Shown piece by piece: positions 40,769 through 50,878 of a DNA stretch of 64,000 nucleotides (position 1 is the stretch's first letter; each line of letters begins with the position of its first letter). Position numbers and translations under genes: made by a program. The stretch comes from Paraspadella gotoi. Taxonomy: Eukaryota > Chaetognatha. Location: contig CM119265.1 in the NCBI GenBank assembly GCA_051294375.1, positions 15,042,963 through 15,106,962 on the forward strand. The letters run 5' to 3'. Below the pieces are notes generated by a model. That model worked only from the letters and a program-made list of their open reading frames with translations. It ran no database searches and was not told the DNA's origin.

Positions 40769-40929
40769 TGCACAGATCAGCTCTAGAGATTTATTTTCTG
40801 TGAAATCTCCGGCGTTTCCAACTGTGCAGATTAACGCCGTCTTTAACGGCCGAGTCTGAACAACTCTATCTCGATCGCTATCTGAAGCGAGCTTCAGTTT
40901 CTCGCGTTGGACGAAGTCGAGAAACATAC
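40769..40929 (+). ncRNA. H/ACA snoRNA, host-gene intron 3
   Basis: The 5' hairpin closes with TGCACAG (40769) and CTGTGCA (40822-40828). Box H AGATTA (40828-40833) follows. The 3' hairpin closes with CTCGA (about 40869) and TCGAG (about 40917), then ACA at 40924-40926, three bases from the predicted end. Pseudouridylation pocket and target were not worked out. At about 160 nt it is slightly long for the class. Confidence 0.62.
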
Positions 40930-41167
40930 AGATACTATCAACTGACAATTATTATTGTAGCATTTAATTAAACTTACTAATGCTAAATTGTTAAGTTATC
41001 AAAAGCCGTGAATACAAAATTATGTAGTACCTGAATAATCATATCCACCATAAATTTTTTTTTAGCTTATCGTTCATCTTATAACTTCGCGGCCTGTGTT
41101 ATCGAAAACTCGCAACGTTATTTAGGTAAGCGAAATCATAAATAAAAATGATTTCATTAATTAAATG

Positions 41168-41290
41168 CTTTCATGATGAAAAGCTCCCTCGTTGTAGATC
41201 CTTCTTTAAGGCTGGTGCCCGAAAGGGCAAGAACCCACCAGCTGAAGGTGGATCAGAGACCATAAAATGCCGTGGGGCTGTCTGAAGACT
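41168..41290 (+). ncRNA. Long C/D snoRNA (about 115 nt), host-gene intron 4
   Basis: Box C ATGATGA at 41173-41179 and box D CTGA at 41282-41285. The inside contains a strong hairpin at 41211-41242, with outer stem GCTGGTG / CACCAGC and inner stem GCCC-GAAA-GGGC with a GNRA loop. The length and internal structure differ from its 60-75-nt neighbours. No family recognised. Confidence 0.68.
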
Positions 41291-41434
41291 AATTTTTTTT
41301 TCCTTAAATAAACCTTAGTTTTTCTGTTTTAACCTTGATAATTTAACTTTTAGGTTACAACCCGCTTGGAGCAACAACTTACATATGGCAACTGCCGGTG
41401 GGTTTTTGTTTTTCTTATTCAAAATAATCCATAT

Positions 41435-41503
41435 TTTGACTGATGATCACATTAGATGCATTTCCGAAATACATGCGGACAAATCGTTGCCCGACTGAAT
41501 ATA
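41435..41503 (+). ncRNA. C/D snoRNA, host-gene intron 5
   Basis: Box C CTGATGA at 41440-41446 and box D CTGA at 41495-41498. GACAAATCG is complementary to 18S CGATTTGTC. ATGCGGACAAAT is shared with the MED14 intron 14 and RPS2 intron 4 snoRNAs. Confidence 0.7.
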
Positions 41504-41655
41504 TTTTTTGACAACAAAAGTATTTATGTACTTTTAAGAATGGGATCTTACTCGTTTCTTTTTTTTAGGATTATCCTGGGATGATTTCGCTCGCTGATTC
41601 AGCATGTCGGGTACTTTACAATTGAAATATATTCAAATTCAATTGGCAAACTTAA

Positions 41656-41706
41656 ACACGATGATGATTACTTCTTTCCCCATCAGAGTGAAAGGTGCTG
41701 AAATTT
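41656..41706 (+). ncRNA. C/D snoRNA, host-gene intron 6 (28S guide)
   Basis: Box C ATGATGA at 41661-41667 and box D CTGA at 41698-41701. The guide CTTCTTTCCCC is complementary to the highly conserved 28S sequence GGGGAAAGAAG. Short (about 50 nt). Confidence 0.68.
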
Positions 41707-41877
41707 TATTATTTAGTTTTCTGACAAGCTTAAATTTAAAAAACCTTCATTGTCTAGAATTTCGTAATAAAAAATTATACATATTCTTTTAGGCACGAAT
41801 TTGGACGTTGTGTACTAACTGAATCGCGAGGTGAGCGAGCCTACTATTCGTTATCAATTAGTTTCGTAAATGTTGCG

Positions 41878-41943
41878 TTTTTATGATGAATTAGTCCGTG
41901 CCATATGAAAAAAATCGCTGATTTATGGTCATTTCTGATTTTA
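41878..41943 (+). ncRNA. C/D snoRNA, host-gene intron 7
   Basis: Box C ATGATGA at 41883-41889, D' CTGA at 41918-41921, box D CTGA at 41935-41938. Target not recognised. Confidence 0.72.
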
Positions 41944-42339
41944 ACGCTTATTTTTTAAGAAAACGGTTTCGATCATCTTTAAACGAAGAAGGCTTATAAA
42001 TAAAAATGAATCTACTCCTAATTATGAGATTTTTTAATTTCTTAACCATAAGAACATCGCCCAGATTTTATCCTTCTCTTTTGAATAAAACAGTTGAAAA
42101 CTGTTTTTTCTGTGGTTAAAAAATTGTTTTTAATTCAATATATTCCTTTTCACATTTCAGATGGTTGTTTTACTCGTTCAGTTTTTCTGCCAGGTAATTT
42201 TTAGAATTTTTTCGATTGGTTTGCTGTGTACGTATGCGACGCATAAATATGCTTTCTAGTTTCTATACAGTGTCATGTTACTTTTATCATACTGTGATTT
42301 GCTAATCATGAGACGAAATAGTTTCAAAAATTAACTTTA

Positions 42340-42406
42340 ATTTCATGATGATAGTACGATAGGGACATATGAATCAGTCCTGATTAATTATCTTAATCTG
42401 AATTGA
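42340..42406 (+). ncRNA. C/D snoRNA, host-gene intron 8
   Basis: Box C ATGATGA at 42345-42351, D' CTGA at 42380-42383, box D CTGA at 42398-42401. Target not recognised. Confidence 0.72.
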
Positions 42407-42630
42407 AAAACTAGTCTCATTTGTTTTTCAGTTATTTGTTTATATTAACATATTTTTTTGTTTTTCTTTGCTTAGCCTCGCTTGTTTTGGAACAGTAATG
42501 AACTCTATTATAAAAGTAAGTTATCTTTAATGAAATATTAAGTTTTTATTGCGCCGAGAGTACTCGCGGAGCAACTTTTTTCGGTCCGTCGGTCTGTCCC
42601 ACTTATATTAAAATAAAAATGTTCTTAATA

Positions 42631-42709
42631 TGGTAACAGCCGGGTTGCCTGTGATGCCCATTGGGATGGGGCATCTCACTGTTGGCTTTGTGAATATACC
42701 GCCACAATA
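42631..42709 (+). ncRNA. Possible H/ACA hairpin, host-gene intron 9
   Basis: A hairpin with stems GGT/ACC, AGCC/GGCT and GATGCCC/GGGCATC is followed by ACAATA at 42704-42709, which could be an ACA box or an H box. The other hairpin of a complete H/ACA RNA was not found. The intron also contains a transposon fragment at 42551-42600 and the hairpin CACGTGACC / GGTCACGTG near 42891-42920. Confidence 0.35.
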
Positions 42710-43097
42710 ACTTGCTTATAATTGGTTGCTAATATGTTAAGACAGGAAATCTCAAATCTAAGTAACTGCTAGAACTGCCTTCAGGAAATCCTAAAACTAT
42801 AGAATAAGACGGAATTCCGATGCAGTGCGTGTCATAAATACACTGGCTCGGAAAGTTATTTTCTTGTGCAGGTTTCATACTAGTGTAGTCACGTGACCAC
42901 CCAAAACTACGGTCACGTGATCCCAAAGTAAATGCGTCGTATATTGTATGTCGGAAATAAATCTACAGAAAAGTGATTTTGCTTATCCATGATATTAATT
43001 GAACCTTTTCTACTGTGTTGCAGATCCTCGCCGCAAAGCTTTTGGAAACCTACGATATGTTGTAAGTAAACCATATAATTTTTTTGTGGTTAAATAT

Positions 43098-43159
43098 TTG
43101 TTGTGATGAGATTTAAGGAACCTTTGACAAAATGAAAATAATATATCGTTCTGAATTAC
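43098..43159 (+). ncRNA. C/D snoRNA, host-gene intron 10
   Basis: Box C GTGATGA at 43103-43109, D' TTGA near 43124, box D CTGA at 43151-43154. Target not recognised. Confidence 0.7.
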
Positions 43160-43309
43160 AATCTTCATTTTGTAGATATTACCATGTAAATTATCTATTG
43201 GTACAAGTCTCTACTTTTGATTTTTCCTAGGCTGTATTGTTGGGCTACCTGTATACATCAAGATTGATTCGAGGTGAATAAGGATACATAATTTATGAAT
43301 TTTAGATAA

Positions 43310-43371
43310 ATAAAATGATGGCTTGTGTCAGACTTTTGAAACTACTGAAACCAAATTCTTTGCTGATTATA
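43310..43371 (+). ncRNA. C/D snoRNA, host-gene intron 11
   Basis: Variant box C ATGATGG at 43315-43321, D' CTGA at 43345-43348, box D CTGA at 43363-43366. Target not recognised. Confidence 0.65.
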
Positions 43372-43748
43372 AAGAAAGAAAGAATAATTAAAGTAATTAG
43401 GCCTTTTAAGTCTAAATGGCAATTTCTGTTTTTCAGCTTTTAACGGCGTTAGGGGACATTAGTAGGACAACACAAGGACAAAACCTGGCATTAGTAAGTT
43501 TCTTTTATAAAATAGCTTCCTTATATTTTAAAAATTTTGTCGCGTTTAATATTTATATAAATTTTTAAAGCCTTTTTTTATGGTTTACTAGAATAAGTCT
43601 CAATGTTACACATTTAATATTTCCGTTGTGGAAAATTCTAAAATCCCCCAGTAAATTACGCCCGATTTCAAATATTTCAATTTGGCTTAATATTAACTAG
43701 TAACAATTTTAAGACTGGTTTAAATTAAAAAAAATTCGCGACATAGTT

Positions 43749-43814
43749 TCTCAATGATGATCCTGGTCCGTGTTGTTGATTTTTATGAAAAAAACATTAC
43801 CACAACTGATTTAT
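43749..43814 (+). ncRNA. C/D snoRNA, host-gene intron 12 (28S guide, paralogue of intron 2)
   Basis: Box C ATGATGA at 43754-43760, box D CTGA at 43806-43809. Shares GGTCCGTGTTGTTGATT, guide plus D' box, with the intron 2 snoRNA, while the second half differs. Confidence 0.82.
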
Positions 43815-44231
43815 GGTAAAAATAAAAGAATTTTACAGAATGGAAATGCATTAATAACATACTATTTTCTGTTTTGACATCAGGAAATTCGTGGCGTCAA
43901 AAAGTAATATTCGTTCGTTGATATTATCTTCGTGCAAAGTGGGTCCCGACTTACCGTAAGTTCGTTTAGCTGAAAACCTTTAAAACGTTCTGTCTTATTT
44001 CTTCATAGTCTTTGTAGGTTTCGTGATTAAAAATTTAAAAATTAATACCGGTATTATTCTTGAATAAAGACGAGTTTTGCTTCGGATTCGTTTTTTTTTT
44101 ATGAAAGGAACATTCACGATATTTAACTGTACATAAAATATCTTCGAATGCCAGGGCGAATTACTTATAAATCATTTATAAATTTTCTTAATCACGAACT
44201 CTACAATTGCTATGGCGTTATGAATTCTTAA

Positions 44232-44296
44232 TTCATATGATGCTCACTTAGGACACCTTTGATTTGAAAATGAAAATCACCAAATATCTGATGTTT
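44232..44296 (+). ncRNA. C/D snoRNA, host-gene intron 13 (28S guide)
   Basis: Variant box C ATGATGC at 44237-44243, box D CTGA at 44288-44291. CTTAGGACACCTT precedes D' TTGA and is complementary to 28S AAGGTGTCCTAAG. Confidence 0.78.
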
Positions 44297-44498
44297 TCTG
44301 AGTTTTTTTTTTTTTTTTTGTTAATTGAACTTTCAAGGATTAAGCAATGAATTTTTTTTTAAGGCGGATTTGCAAACTACCTGACCGCTTATTTTTAATA
44401 AAATCAGCCCTGGACAACTGCAGTAGTCAACGTAACTTAAAAATATACTTCGTTAAAGTAAGTTTCCCATTTTCATAAAAGATTGTTACTTAATTGTA

Positions 44499-44564
44499 GT
44501 TGAATGATGACATTTTAGGACACCCTTTGAAAAATATGTGTAACTACTTAATTGTCTGAAAAAC
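44499..44564 (+). ncRNA. C/D snoRNA, host-gene intron 14 (28S guide, paralogue of intron 13)
   Basis: Box C ATGATGA at 44504-44510, box D CTGA at 44556-44559. TTAGGACACCC before D' TTGA targets the same 28S site as its neighbour. Confidence 0.8.
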
Positions 44565-44699
44565 TGCTGAGATAAACGTTAAAAAGTTAGTCACGATTAG
44601 AATATCCACCGGACCTCTTTTTATCCTTTAGGTACCTCGTTTGAAAGAACTTTTGGCAAGTAAGTAGAGTAATTGTGCTATTTATTTGCAAGCTCTTGT

Positions 44700-44783
44700 C
44701 AAATATGATGAATATCTACTGACACCTCTAGTGTAAGCAATGCAATTGGCATTCGATGAACGACTTTGAATTATCTGAGTTTT
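44700..44783 (+). ncRNA. C/D snoRNA, host-gene intron 15
   Basis: Box C ATGATGA at 44705-44711, CTGA at 44719-44722 (possible D'), box D CTGA at 44775-44778. Target not recognised. Confidence 0.7.
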
Positions 44784-44939
44784 ATAGAACTTATAAAATG
44801 TAGAAAAACTTGATTAAACGATAAATAGGTATGTATATGAATATTTGTTTCTTAGGTACCAATTCGAGGGATTGTTCAATCGAAGGTCGAATTTGGCATC
44901 GGAATCGGTGAGTAATTTTGTTTTTGGATCAAGATTACC

Positions 44940-45062
44940 TGCTTGAACCAACAAACAAAATAGTTTTTGCTTGTGTTGAATGCAGGTTAGATTAAAAAAG
45001 GGTCATGTGAATATTATAATTTTTTTTCGGAAAAAAAAATTTTTCGCATAGCCCTAATAATT
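44940..45062 (+). ncRNA. Possible H/ACA snoRNA, host-gene intron 16
   Basis: A first hairpin closes CCTGC / GCAGG, followed by AGATTA, a valid H box. A second hairpin closes GGG..ATGTGAA / TTCGCAT..CCC, followed by AATAA, which would need an ATA variant of the ACA box. This is one of three host-gene introns without a clear snoRNA of standard form. Confidence 0.4.
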
Positions 45063-45218
45063 TTTTATTTTTTTCCTTAGTGTTGTAGCCAATCTACATT
45101 TCTAAGAAATTGGTTTGCAATTTGGATTTGAAGAATATTTACTCGGTCTTTGATGTTCTTTTTGGACTTACCAACTCCGCTCAAGTAGGCAATAAGAAAA
45201 CTTAATTGTGACTATAAA

Positions 45219-45285
45219 AAAGCATGATGATATTTCACTGCTGTTCACAGTCTGAATATTTTGTTGATATATGAATCTGATTATC
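45219..45285 (+). ncRNA. C/D snoRNA, host-gene intron 17
   Basis: Box C ATGATGA at 45224-45230, D' CTGA at 45252-45255, C'-like GTTGATA, box D CTGA at 45277-45280. Full box order. Target not recognised. Confidence 0.8.
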
Positions 45286-45427
45286 AATTTTTTTTTATTT
45301 TTAAGCGTTTACTATTTTAAAGTAGGAAAGTAATTTGTTAATTCTTTTAATTCCAGGCGAAGGTCACTCTCATCAATTGCCATGGTAAGTACGGTTGAAT
45401 TTAAGTTGAATTTGGTTGATTATTATC

Positions 45428-45495
45428 ATAATATGATGCTTAACCATCTTTCGGGTCTGATTTAAATTGATTGACAACATTTTCAACTGAAACCT
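45428..45495 (+). ncRNA. C/D snoRNA, host-gene intron 18 (28S guide)
   Basis: Box C ATGATGC at 45433-45439, D' CTGA at 45457-45460, box D CTGA at 45487-45490. ACCATCTTTCGGGT before D' is complementary to 28S ACCCGAAAGATGGT over 14 bases. Confidence 0.82.
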
Positions 45496-45683
45496 TCAAT
45501 AGAAGCTGTTCTTCTTTCTTCCTGAGGCAAGAATCAAAAATAATTATAATCGTTTTTCTTTAAGGTTACTAACTGCAATCTCCATAAGATTAGAATTGCG
45601 CTCTTTCGGATATGCGTCTTTAAGTTAACCGACGACGACCGTTTGCAGGTTACTTTCTAATACGTTTAATCTATTTTTTTTTA

Positions 45684-45750
45684 TAATCATGATGCTAATC
45701 AATACCATCTTTCGTCTGAGAATTATGAAGAAAGTTTATCACTGAAATCT
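45684..45750 (+). ncRNA. C/D snoRNA, host-gene intron 19 (28S guide, U32/U51-type site)
   Basis: Box C ATGATGC at 45689-45695, D' CTGA at 45716-45719, box D CTGA at 45742-45745. ACCATCTTTCG before D' matches the second guide of human U32 (28S Am1511). It is the same 28S stretch as intron 18 but shifted towards box D', so a neighbouring base would be modified. Confidence 0.82.
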
Positions 45751-45945
45751 CTTTTATTTTGATCATCTTCGAATGTTCTGTTTTTATAGTATGGCCATAG
45801 TTATTCTTTTTTTAATATTTTTAGCTTCCTGAAGGAGTGAGGGTGTAAACGTCATCGTAACCGGCAAATTCGTCCATGAAGATTTTGCGACTTACAGGTA
45901 TATGCTTAAATATGAAATATGCTTAATATTATGCTTATTTTCTAT

Positions 45946-46005
45946 TGTATATGATGAGAAAGTTTTACCTGATCATTTGATGAGATCCCTGCAATTCTGA
46001 TCAAG
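45946..46005 (+). ncRNA. C/D snoRNA, U96 (SNORD96)-like, host-gene intron 20
   Basis: Box C ATGATGA at 45951-45957, D' CTGA at 45969-45972, C' TTGATGA, box D CTGA at 45997-46000. CCTGCAATT before box D is complementary to 5.8S AATTGCAGG, the target of U96 (Gm75). Confidence 0.82.
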
Positions 46006-46119
46006 TAACAAAATCTAGTCGGCACTTTTTTTATGTTTGTGAACTTATCTTTAACTTATCTTTAACAGGAACTTTCAATTTGGAGGTAATTACACTTCTA
46101 CTGCAATCCTCTCCTCAAT

Positions 46120-46195
46120 AAAAAGTGATGAGTTCATAGTTCAAATGAATGGATGCTTCAATCCTTGACGAAAAATTCGCCCCTATCTGACATTA
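46120..46195 (+). ncRNA. C/D snoRNA, host-gene intron 21 (28S guide)
   Basis: Box C GTGATGA at 46125-46131, box D CTGA at 46187-46190. TTCGCCCCTAT before box D is complementary to 28S ATAGGGGCGAA. Paralogue of the next intron. Confidence 0.82.
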
Positions 46196-46350
46196 TAATT
46201 AAGAACAATGTCTGGTGAGACAAGGTACCATTTATTTCTAACGGTAAAATATGGTTTCTTCAGATTAAAATTACGCCGAATAACTTCGCAATATTAACTG
46301 GATTTATTTCTTAAGGTAAGTGAACTTTTTTATGTGAATTAGTGATAATT

Positions 46351-46414
46351 ATAACGTGATGAGTTCATAGTTCAACTGTATACCTGACGAAAATTTCGCC
46401 CCTATCTGAAAAAT
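46351..46414 (+). ncRNA. C/D snoRNA, host-gene intron 22 (28S guide, paralogue of intron 21)
   Basis: Box C GTGATGA at 46356-46362, D' CTGA at 46384-46387, box D CTGA at 46406-46409. Shares GTGATGAGTTCATAGTTCAA and TTCGCCCCTATCTGA with intron 21, so it is clearly a recent duplicate. Confidence 0.85.
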
Positions 46415-46545
46415 ATAATTTTATTTAATTTTAAGTATATTAACGATTCGCTACTAATATTTAAATTCTTTTTTTAGGTTACAATCGAATTTACTTGAAA
46501 CTTTCTTTGGGTAAGTTTACATTATTATTTGTTTGAAAATATAAA

Positions 46546-46609
46546 CATCTATGATGAAAGTACATTTTGGGCGACTCTAATGAGCTTTTGCTTACCAAGT
46601 CTGAGATAA
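46546..46609 (+). ncRNA. C/D snoRNA, host-gene intron 23
   Basis: Box C ATGATGA at 46551-46557, box D CTGA at 46601-46604. Target not recognised. Confidence 0.72.
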
Positions 46610-46744
46610 AATCGTCATATCAATAGCTTTGTATCAGAATTTTCTCCTTTAATAGTTTTTTCTCATTTACAGGGAATTAAATCTTGCGAACTCGCTCATC
46701 AAAGGTTCGTGCGTGTTACTGTCTTCAGCGTGATAACATTCGTA

Positions 46745-46804
46745 ATTAAATGATGAACAATTGGGACGTATACTGAAACATGATGTTTTTAGCATCTGAA
46801 TTCA
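46745..46804 (+). ncRNA. C/D snoRNA, host-gene intron 24
   Basis: Box C ATGATGA at 46750-46756, D' CTGA at 46773-46776, C' ATGATGT at 46780-46786, box D CTGA at 46796-46799. Perfect box order and spacing. Targets not recognised. Confidence 0.85.
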
Positions 46805-47121
46805 ATCGTGTATGAAACCGCACTTAGTGGGCATCTACAGATTTTGATTTCAAATATTATTCTTTTAGGATCATGCCTATTCCGCTATTGGCTTTGAATT
46901 TTCTCTGACTTCACTATATGACAATACTACTTTCGGCGACAACAATCAAATTCTAAAGACTAATCTTCTGAATTATAAGCAGTCCTGTTTGTTTAAGTAA
47001 CTTCTTTTTGAAACTTTTTTTTGAATCAATTGTTTTAGACTACGGTTAGTTTCCGATCGCGTTTTTCCATTTTTTCATGGATTTCTTTTTTTTAACAGAG
47101 GGGTTAAAATAAACTAAAAAA

Positions 47122-48204
47122 ATGTTGATGCCCAAGAAGAATAGAATTGCTATTTACGAGCACCTCTTCAAGGAAGGTGTGATGGTTGCGAAAAAAGATC
47201 TATTCGCACCAAAACATCAGGTATGATTTTAAATGCTGTAACTCTGTTACAATTCCTGCGTTATTCGTACGTGGAACTTTTTAGATCCATGTATTGCGAA
47301 CGCTGGTATATGAAAATCAAAGAAGTATCTCCGATTTTATCCTTGTTTTTCCGGTTATAAATTGGTCCAATTTCTTTGAACATACACTTTTCAATCGACG
47401 GTTCAGTTTTTCGAATCATGAAGACTAAAGACTTTCTTTGCAGGAATTGGATAACGTCCCTAACCTTCACGTTATCAAAGCATGCCAATCTCTAAAGTCT
47501 AAAGGAATGGTGACGGAACAGTTCGCCTGGAGGCATTATTATTGGTGAGTGAGAACTTTCATTGTCTTTAAAGATTAGTGCATACAAATTTTTTTAGGTG
47601 TCTTGTAATCTTTTATCAGATTTCGTTTCATTTTTGATATTTAAAATTTTTGCTTTTAATTTCTTTTTTTCTCCTAAATTCAGGTACCTCACGAACGAGG
47701 GTATTCAATATCTCCGCGACTTTCTTCATCTTCCTCCGGAGATCGTTCCCTCAACCCTCAAGCGGGCGACTCGTCCCGAAGCGCGACCTCGCGCCGCCGG
47801 AGCCGACAAGCCACGCCCATCGGGACCGGGGGCGGGTGCCGGCGAACGTTCCGAATACAGGTACGTCCGAACGTGTGGAAAGAAGGAAGATAACTTCCCC
47901 ATTATGATGAATACTTAGATGACGAGTCTGAATCTCGACGGAAAAGATAGCGGTTCGACGTGTCTTACGTCAATTCGTAACGTTTTTTCTATCGAAGTTT
48001 GAAAGACGCTCACATTTCTGACTTCCTCGCGAGTTTGCATTCAACGGCGCTTGAATTTTGCATTCCCCACATATTTATTTTTTGTGTCGTTTGATTTCCA
48101 GACGAGGAGGCGGAGACAAAACCGGGGAGGCCGGTGCCGGTGCACAGAAAGACTTTGAATTCCGAGGAGGATTTGGGCGTGGGAAACCTGCCCCCTCCGA
48201 ATAA
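47122..48204 (+). CDS. RPS10: 40S ribosomal protein eS10 (RPS10)
   Basis: Small-subunit protein near the mRNA entry and beak. Exons 47122-47220, 47444-47544, 47684-47860 and 48102-48204 give 159 residues (human 165). It starts [19 protein letters not shown], contains [20 protein letters not shown], and ends with the arginine/glycine tail [10 protein letters not shown] typical of the family. The leader directly before the ATG follows a splice-acceptor-like tract (T-rich then AACAG at 47094-47098). Intron 1 holds an H/ACA candidate and intron 3 a U15-like C/D RNA. Confidence 0.97.
47253..47385 (+). ncRNA. H/ACA snoRNA, RPS10 intron 1
   Basis: The 5' hairpin closes CCTGCGTT (47255) with AACGCTGG (about 47299-47306). 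Box H ATATGA is at 47308-47313. The 3' hairpin closes TCAAAGAA (47317-47324) with TTCTTTGA (47372-47379), followed by ACA at 47380-47382 and three more bases. The length of 133 nt is typical. Target not determined. Confidence 0.65.
47899..48026 (+). ncRNA. C/D snoRNA, U15 (SNORD15)-like, RPS10 intron 3
   Basis: Box C ATGATGA at 47904-47910, then TTAGATGACGAG directly before D' CTGA (47928-47931), and a possible box D CTGA at 48018-48021, about 118 nt in all. The guide is complementary over 12 bases to 28S CTCGTCATCTAA, the U15 target. As in U15, the guide lies near the 5' end and the RNA is long. In mammals U15 sits in RPS3 introns; here it is in the gene next door. Confidence 0.72.
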
Positions 48205-48437
48205 GAAATAACATCACTTGTCGCCAACATCTTGGTCGATTTCAATTCGATTGATTAGTCCACGACCACCTTTGTGATTCTTTGGGCAAATAGAAAGGGC
48301 CTTGTAGTAGTAATGTTTTATTTAGTGTTTTTCTTCAAAAAGATGTTTAAATAAAACCCCATTTTCAATGTTTCTTTATTTTCATTAAATTAAAGCGAAT
48401 GATGAACATTTAGCTGTTAACTTGTGTAATACACAAA

Positions 48438-50014
<1,577 letters not shown>

Positions 50015-50878
50015 AATCGAAGGACAGCAAAAGAAACGCACACGGAACCGGTTGCAGATAGCTTTCCAACTTGACGTACGAATGGATTTTTAAAATGATT
50101 GTGAATGATATCTGGACTCGCATTTTGTCTTAACTGCTTCCAGTTTGTTGAAATTTAATAAAGTCGAATGTTTTATATGCCGCACGTTTTTATTTCACAA
50201 TGACAAAAACGGGCAGTTCTGTTAGCTTTTATATATATACTAAGAACTATGTTACTAGTTTTATTATTTCTTAATGAGTGCCAGAGCACAAAATAAGGTT
50301 AGCGGCATAAGCTCATGAAAACTACACGGTACACACAGAAGGCTAAAATGAGGTAACCGTTTTTTGTGACCAGAATCTGTTCACAAACTACCCGATCATA
50401 TTTCATGAAATTTGAATCGCTAATGACTTAGGGGTAGTTTTGGTCATGAGGGTGAGGGTAATAATTTTAAAAAGATTTTTAAATTTTTTAAAACGCCAAA
50501 ATAGTGGTCGGTGAGAGTAAAATTAAACTAAAAATTTTAACAAATAAAGAATATTCATTTATTTTAATTTAAAATAACTAAATGTTTTTTAATCAAGCAA
50601 GTGATTTGTAACTTTCATATTAATATTAATTAGGCTAGTATCCTCAGAAGAAAGTATTTTGACAAAAATATTTTATCCAAATCGATGATAGATTGTTTTG
50701 CCTCTTGGGAATTCGTTACTTTTTATTTACTTAAAATGGCGCTCAGATTTTGGAACAAGGTTGGTAAGTTTTATTTATCAACAATTGGCGAAGAGGACGG
50801 GATAAAAATGTTTACAATTAAAAACGGGGTGTGGAATTAATTATTTAATTTCGAGTTTAAAAAAAATAAAATCTTGAC

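Larger units (their letters stand above)
40100..46996 (+). ncRNA. Non-coding snoRNA host gene (SNHG/UHG-like), about 25 exons
   Basis: A chain of small exons without a common reading frame, separated by GT-AG introns that each hold one snoRNA. Exons: ?-40176, 40493-40532, 40696-40739, 41066-41125, 41354-41397, 41569-41610, 41793-41830, 42161-42193, 42476-42515, 43024-43061, 43231-43273, 43437-43493, 43884-43955, 44364-44457, 44632-44659, 44856-44907, 45081-45184, 45358-45384, 45566-45647, 45825-45898, 46070-46085, 46263-46314, 46479-46511, 46672-46702 and 46869-46996. The transcription start was not found. The gene lies between RPS2 and RPS10 on the same strand, and the last exons could be joined to the RPS10 leader. 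The exon product itself is probably unimportant, as in mammalian UHG and GAS5. Intron 1 has only a weak snoRNA candidate, and introns 9 and 16 only possible H/ACA hairpins. Confidence 0.85.
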
